From positions 1-35,371 of IMG/VR virus record IMGVR_UViG_3300010885_010561: a DNA stretch of 35,371 nucleotides, one strand, 5' to 3'. Both the position numbers and the translations under genes were made by a program. The notes beneath the pieces were generated by a model. That model was not told where the DNA came from. It saw only the letters and a list, made by a program, of their open reading frames with translations, and searched no databases. Of this stretch, positions 32,301 through 35,371 are shown piece after piece. The stretch is from a virus. Positions within the stretch are counted from its first letter, which is position 1, and every line of letters begins with the position of its first letter.

Positions 32301-32865
32301 TGAATCTATTCCTTACTTCGTTGTACTGGGCGACGCAGGCGTTTCGTTCTTCGATGGCGTTGTCGGCTTCGATGAAGAGGGCGTTAGTAGCTTTAAGAAA
32401 CGCTCGTTCAGGTTCGCTGGCTTGGTTTCCATTTCCAGAGGAGGAATCTGTGGCGGTTTGTACACCACAGGAGGAGGGGACGCGCAGCTCGCCAGAATCA
32501 ATGCGAGCATCAATACTAGCTTGTTTGGCCATGTTGTCATCTTTAGCTTTCCTTAAATTAGATTGCAGCTTAGCAATCTGTTCTTGCGTCTTTAGCTCTT
32601 TGTCCCGAGCTTCTGCATTAAGTCTTGCAATTTCTGCTTGATCTTCGAGTACGCGCCTTTGATAGCCGTTATGATCTGAGACATAGTAAGTACCTCCAAA
32701 TATAAATAGGACGCCTGCTACCTGCATAGCTAGCGCATAAGAGCCAAGCATAGGGATTAGCTTAGCCAGATAACTTAATAAATATAACCCAAAGCCGCCA
32801 AGAAGAACAGCTAAAGCGATGTAATAAAACAAATCGCTAAAGAATGTCCAGACCATGCCAAGCAT
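32290..32865 (-). CDS. Rz: Rz-like i-spanin with extended membrane N-terminus, 191 aa
   Basis: This is a 191-residue i-spanin. Residues 14-36 (YYIALAVLLGGFGLYLLSYL) and 42-62 (SYALAMQVAGVLFIFGGTYY) are two hydrophobic segments. A periplasmic coiled coil follows at about 72-120 (EIARLNAEARDKELKTQEQI), then RVPSSC and a C-terminal helix ending EERNACVAQYNEVRNRF. The last part is typical of lambda-type Rz. Most i-spanins have one N-terminal membrane helix, so the extra segment is unusual. The o-spanin is encoded inside this gene in another frame. Together they fuse inner and outer membranes at lysis. Confidence 0.85.
   Translation of the reverse strand: MLGMVWTFFSDLFYYIALAVLLGGFGLYLLSYLAKLIPMLGSYALAMQVAGVLFIFGGTYYVSDHNGYQRRVLEDQAEIARLNAEARDKELKTQEQIAKLQSNLRKAKDDNMAKQASIDARIDSGELRVPSSCGVQTATDSSSGNGNQASEPERAFLKATNALFIEADNAIEERNACVAQYNEVRNRFNER
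32313..32540 (-). CDS. Rz1: Rz1-like o-spanin lipoprotein, embedded in Rz
   Basis: This 75-residue frame lies wholly inside the i-spanin gene. The N-terminal signal (MTTWPNKLVLMLALILASC) ends in the lipobox LASC with Cys19. The next residues A-S favour outer-membrane sorting. The mature part is Pro-rich (SPPPVVYKPPQIPPLEMETK) and Ser/Thr/Pro-rich to the end, as in Rz1. Nesting inside Rz and the proline-rich lipoprotein together make the assignment firm. It partners the i-spanin across the periplasm. Confidence 0.9.
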   Translation of the reverse strand: MTTWPNKLVLMLALILASCASPPPVVYKPPQIPPLEMETKPANLNERFLKLLTPSSSKPTTPSKNETPASPSTTK

Positions 32866-33419
32866 TATTCTTCCTTTACTGCTTCTCTTGCAGTAGCTTG
32901 GTGTTCACGATCTGAGTCTGCTTCCAAAGTTGGAGGAGTAGTAGGCGGAGGTGGGGGTGTCCATGACTCATCTAGAGCAGGATTGGTAAAGTTAGGCATC
33001 GCCCCAAACGGTTGACCCGAACTTTGGATAGGGGAAAACCCCATAGAACCCTGCATACCTTGAGCTGGATAGCAAGGCTGTCCCATCATGCCCATCATAG
33101 GAGGCGTAGGGTTGGTTGCTTGTTTGATGCCCGCTAGAGTGCCAGCTACACCGCCTACAGCCCTTTTCCCTACAATGCCACCAATCCCACCTACAATAAG
33201 TAATACTATATCATTAAGCATTTTAGTATACGCTTGGTCAATTGGAGCCATCGATTTAATAGGTTGCACCACAAACGTTACTGAGTAAAGCAACGCAATG
33301 ACAATCCCAAAAAGAATCATCGTAATTGCAATAACCACAAACGCCCAAATACGAACTTCAATTTCGTCTGGGGTAAAACGGGTTTCAGGGTTTGACTGGA
33401 GCGGGTTGGGAAGATTCAA
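32865..33419 (-). CDS. Membrane protein with two helices, holin candidate, 184 aa
   Basis: This is a 184-residue protein. A first membrane helix lies near 28-49 (WAFVVIAITMILFGIVIALL), and a second near 70-90 (MLNDIVLLIVGGIGGIVGKR, Gly-rich). A soluble Met/Pro/Gly-rich tail follows (PPMMGMMGQPCYPAQGMQ), then PPPPPTTPP and an acidic end. Two membrane segments immediately before spanin and endolysin genes make it a holin candidate, although the long tail is unusual. Its stop and the next ATG share a base. Confidence 0.6.
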   Translation of the reverse strand: MNLPNPLQSNPETRFTPDEIEVRIWAFVVIAITMILFGIVIALLYSVTFVVQPIKSMAPIDQAYTKMLNDIVLLIVGGIGGIVGKRAVGGVAGTLAGIKQATNPTPPMMGMMGQPCYPAQGMQGSMGFSPIQSSGQPFGAMPNFTNPALDESWTPPPPPTTPPTLEADSDREHQATAREAVKEE

Positions 33420-33591
33420 TTTGTTTCTCCAATACTGGTGCTACAAGGTATTCAGGACATGTTTGACTAAACAAGCATTTGGGCTTTTGACATTCTTTAT
33501 CTTGAAAGTTATCAAAATCTTGACATTTGTATCTATATCGATCATCGCATGCACACAAAAGCAAAAAAACTAAACATATAAGACGCTTCAT
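33385..33591 (-). CDS. Cys-rich lipoprotein, 68 aa, inner-membrane type
   Basis: This is a 68-residue protein with a clear lipoprotein signal: MKRLICLVFLLLCAC, lipobox ending at Cys15. The following residues are Asp-Asp. In Enterobacteria an Asp at the +2 position retains lipoproteins in the inner membrane, so it is unlikely to be a second o-spanin. The mature part has four cysteines (C23, C34, C39, C45), suitable for disulfides in the periplasm, and a Pro-rich end. I recall similar CDDRYRY...-type lipoproteins in other phages, with no known role. The ATG overlaps the previous gene's stop. Confidence 0.75.
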   Translation of the reverse strand: MKRLICLVFLLLCACDDRYRYKCQDFDNFQDKECQKPKCLFSQTCPEYLVAPVLEKQIESSQPAPVKP

Positions 33592-33830
33592 TTTTCATCC
33601 AATTTCTTAATAAGTTTTTGAACCTTAATGTCAGTCTGCCTTATATCCATATACATCCACATTAAAACAGGCATGAAGAACAAGATGATGCACAGCAAAA
33701 TTACAATCACAATCACGTAGAAGGTATCATCGCTAGAAGAGTCATCCAAGTCCACAGGATCACTAGGGTAGTTGCCACCCCTATTTGAATTCTGAACTGA
33801 ATTTTGTTGATAACCTGTTTTCGTTGCCAT
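33588..33830 (-). CDS. Single-pass membrane protein, 80 aa
   Basis: This is an 80-residue protein. A polar Asn/Ser/Asp-rich N-terminus (PSDPVDLDDSSSDD) is followed by one membrane segment (VIVIVILLCIILFFMPVLMW) and a charged helix (KVQKLIKKLDEK). It starts inside the 3' end of the 231-residue gene (118-bp overlap). AAGG about eight bases upstream of ATG 33830 supports it. It lies in the lysis region, but its role (holin, antiholin or other) is open. Confidence 0.65.
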   Translation of the reverse strand: MATKTGYQQNSVQNSNRGGNYPSDPVDLDDSSSDDTFYVIVIVILLCIILFFMPVLMWMYMDIRQTDIKVQKLIKKLDEK

Positions 33831-34432
33831 GCCAATGCCTTCTTTTTGTCCGATGCCTCTTTCCGTGCAAGTTGCTGTTGGTTGGCAATATGTCCTATCA
33901 TCTTGTTTACTCGGCTATACAAATCCTTAAATTCAGGAGGAACATGGTACACCATGTACTCTCGCAGCTCCTCGTTTAACTTCTCCATCTGCAAGTCAGC
34001 AATGACTAACTTGATTGCAATGTCTTGTCCTTCTTCATCTCCTACCTTTGTTGCTGTTTCTTCTTGTTCTTTGATGTACGACTTTAAACCGTTATAAGCA
34101 TGAAAGAACTTTGTTAACGCATCTGCAACATCGGCATAAATTTTATTTTCGTCAAATTCTGGAGGTGGAGCTTTCTTAACTTTCTTGGCTGGTACTGCAA
34201 CGGCTGGCTTAGCTTCTGTTGCTTTCTTTCCTGTCTTACCACCAAACAAACCTTTGAAAAAAGCCCAGACACCTTTTGCATCTGATTGTACAGATTTAAC
34301 GTCTTTAATGACACCATCAATTTCTTTCTTGGCATCGACAACAAACTGCCGACCCTCTTTGTACATTTCACAACTTTGCTTGACCAGCTTAAAGGCTCCA
34401 GAAGCCAAAGCAACAAGGGTAAAAGGATCAAT
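33713..34432 (-). CDS. Phage membrane-anchored protein, 239 aa, probable ATT start
   Basis: The obvious start is TTG at 34408, but it has no ribosome binding site. Eight codons upstream is ATT (34432-34430), the first sense codon but one after the stop at 34436-34438, with GGAG eight bases ahead of it, giving an N-terminus (M)DPFTLVALASGAFKLVKQS. I take that as the likely start. The protein has long charged helices (FDENKIYADVADALTKFFHA), a Lys/Pro linker, and one C-terminal membrane helix (IGVATTLVILWTWMTLLAMI). It may be a virion or lysis-linked protein. The family is unknown. Confidence 0.65.
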   Translation of the reverse strand: MDPFTLVALASGAFKLVKQSCEMYKEGRQFVVDAKKEIDGVIKDVKSVQSDAKGVWAFFKGLFGGKTGKKATEAKPAVAVPAKKVKKAPPPEFDENKIYADVADALTKFFHAYNGLKSYIKEQEETATKVGDEEGQDIAIKLVIADLQMEKLNEELREYMVYHVPPEFKDLYSRVNKMIGHIANQQQLARKEASDKKKALAWQRKQVINKIQFRIQIGVATTLVILWTWMTLLAMIPST

Positions 34433-34435
34433 TTC

Positions 34436-34630
34436 TTAGACTCCAAAAAACTTTTTAAAGAATTCTGCTGCAACACCTGGGCCAAGAAGGACAAGGAGCA
34501 TAACTCCGTAGAGCAAATACTCAATCTTAGCCATGCGCTTTTCTCCATTTTTAAGGGACTCAGCTATATGGGTATATCGCTCTTCACAAACAGCAACGTG
34601 AACAGCTAGATCTTTATCTGTGTCAGTCAT
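34436..34630 (-). CDS. XhlA-like / holin-type small membrane protein, 64 aa
   Basis: This is a 64-residue protein with a soluble, charged N-terminal helix (HVAVCEERYTHIAESLKNGE, then KRMAKIE) and one C-terminal membrane segment (YLLYGVMLLVLLGPGVAAEF), ending FKKFFGV. An N-terminal coiled-coil helix plus a single membrane helix matches XhlA-type haemolysin/holin accessory proteins. The ATG overlaps the upstream gene's stop. It is the first gene of the putative lysis region in transcription order. The XhlA call is by topology. Confidence 0.65.
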   Translation of the reverse strand: MTDTDKDLAVHVAVCEERYTHIAESLKNGEKRMAKIEYLLYGVMLLVLLGPGVAAEFFKKFFGV

Positions 34631-34836
34631 TTAAGTTCTCCCAAAAATGTTGTTATCTGTTCAGCAGTCATGTCGTTGCCTTCTGCGTCTTTTAAAGATG
34701 CTCCTTCTGCCAAGTCTTTTTTGAATTGTTGGTAGTCGGTGTTGTCAGGGGCATAAGGTACAAAAGCGTTATCAGTTAACCGATAAATTGCACTTGTTTT
34801 AATGTTGCCTTGAATGTCTTTGAATTGTTGATACAT
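34627..34836 (-). CDS. Small tail-fibre-associated protein, 69 aa
   Basis: This is a 69-residue acidic protein. It begins with a beta-rich domain (YQQFKDIQGNIKTSAIYRLT, then AFVPYAPDNTDYQQFKKDLA), and the end is EGASLKDAEGNDMTAEQITT. Small proteins beginning with a similar KDxxGN...IPxDxxNxxYQxF pattern often sit beside tail fibre genes in phages, where they may be fibre domains or assembly factors. It directly follows the fibre gene whose C-terminus begins the window's minus strand. The role is inferred. Confidence 0.65.
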   Translation of the reverse strand: MYQQFKDIQGNIKTSAIYRLTDNAFVPYAPDNTDYQQFKKDLAEGASLKDAEGNDMTAEQITTFLGELK

Positions 34837-34838
34837 TT

Positions 34839-35371
34839 TTATAACTCCGCACTCACGCCAAAATGTGCTTCTATTGCTGCTGTAGCCGCGACAGAAGAAC
34901 CACTAACATAAAAAAGCACAGCATTTTGGGATACATTTGCTTGTGCGCTTGGATGACTAGCCCCACTAGTTTGATAAATATTATTACTAGCAGAACTTGA
35001 ACCTGTACTAGGGTTATAAAGTGTTGCAGTTGGAGCCGTTCTCATTACAACAGGCATATTCCAACCTATTGGCAAATATGATGTTGTTGCTTGAGAAATA
35101 GTTTCGATAGTTGCAGTAAGAGGGGCAGATGTTGATCCTAAACCTGAACCGGGTGGGTAAGTTGTTTGAAAATATCTCTGACACAAAATCAACTCACGCC
35201 CATAGTCTCTGAAATCAAAACTTGTGGCTTGTGTACCTACTTCTAGTTGTACTCCTGTGACATACCATGTTGCACCGCTTGTTCCTACTACGCTGACTGC
35301 TCCTGTGGCTGATAGATAATTTCCTGTAGCCCAAGTTCCACTTGTAGCACTATAAGATGTACCTGTACCAA
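34839..35371 (-). CDS. Tail fibre protein, C-terminal part (5' end outside window)
   Basis: The open frame runs off the right edge and stops at 34839. A frame starting at TTG 35192 would begin inside the conserved motif, so it is not the true start. The 177 visible residues contain a Gly/Thr/Ser-rich beta part, then TWYVTGVQLEVGTQATSFDF and RDYGRELILCQRYF. The GVQLExGxxATxFxxR...ELxLCQRYF pattern is a widely recurring C-terminal signature of phage fibre proteins. A final beta domain follows. It is the likely receptor-binding part. Confidence 0.85.
   Translation of the reverse strand, partial: GTGTSYSATSGTWATGNYLSATGAVSVVGTSGATWYVTGVQLEVGTQATSFDFRDYGRELILCQRYFQTTYPPGSGLGSTSAPLTATIETISQATTSYLPIGWNMPVVMRTAPTATLYNPSTGSSSASNNIYQTSGASHPSAQANVSQNAVLFYVSGSSVAATAAIEAHFGVSAEL

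Noticed and set aside
34839-35192. Complete 117-residue gene starting at TTG 35192
   Set aside because: The frame is open to the window edge, and 35192 falls within the conserved fibre motif RELILCQRYF, so it is only the end of a longer fibre.
1-35371. Search for CRISPR arrays, tRNAs, integrase or attachment sites
   Set aside because: I saw no regularly spaced repeats, no cloverleaf-like segment with a CCA-type end, and no tyrosine or serine recombinase motifs. A computed tRNA and repeat scan would be needed to be certain.

Overview
The window is a fragment of a tailed double-stranded DNA phage, most probably a podovirus-like phage of a Gram-negative host. The host type is inferred from a nested Rz/Rz1 spanin pair and a GH19-type endolysin. 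The podovirus-like assignment rests on a 2082-residue ejection-type protein, a neighbouring set of internal-virion-like proteins, a short-tail-type structural protein, and the absence of a tape measure or sheath. I see no integrase, repressor, tRNA, rRNA, IS element or CRISPR array. Terminase, portal and capsid genes are not here and presumably lie outside the window. Both ends cut through genes.

The layout is two convergent blocks. Positions 1-17501 are all on the plus strand (early and replication genes). Positions 17575-35371 are all on the minus strand (virion and lysis genes). They meet in a gap of about 70 bp holding two tandem hairpins.

Plus-strand block: 1-1543 is a string of very small unknown genes. 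1567-4583 is a three-gene module: a MoxR-type AAA+ ATPase, a DUF3150-like protein, and a protein joining an HELGH metallopeptidase-like domain to a von Willebrand A domain with an intact MIDAS motif. 4784-8139 holds unknown small genes, many joined by ATGA overlaps, including a DUF3310 protein. 8140-17501 is the replication and recombination module: family A DNA polymerase with proofreading exonuclease, a Cas4/RecB-like nuclease, a VRR-NUC nuclease, an HNH-like protein, an SNF2-type helicase, a probable ssDNA-binding protein with an acidic tail, and a large PrimPol-helicase.

Minus-strand block, in order of transcription (right to left): the C-terminus of a tail fibre; a small tail-associated protein; a run of membrane proteins and lipoproteins with holin candidates, spanins and endolysin (lysis region); a short-tail structural protein; a second fibre; a GNAT-like protein; two internal-virion-like proteins; the giant polyvalent ejection protein with a zincin motif and an LPD38-like region; and finally five tiny, lysine-rich proteins just before the convergent junction.

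The observations I rate highest are the MoxR/DUF3150-like/metallopeptidase-VWA module, the giant polyvalent protein, the cluster of five small basic proteins, the Leu/Phe substitutions in the polymerase O-helix, and an i-spanin with an unusually long multi-segment hydrophobic N-terminus. Domain names come from motifs read by eye and recall of families. No database search was run.
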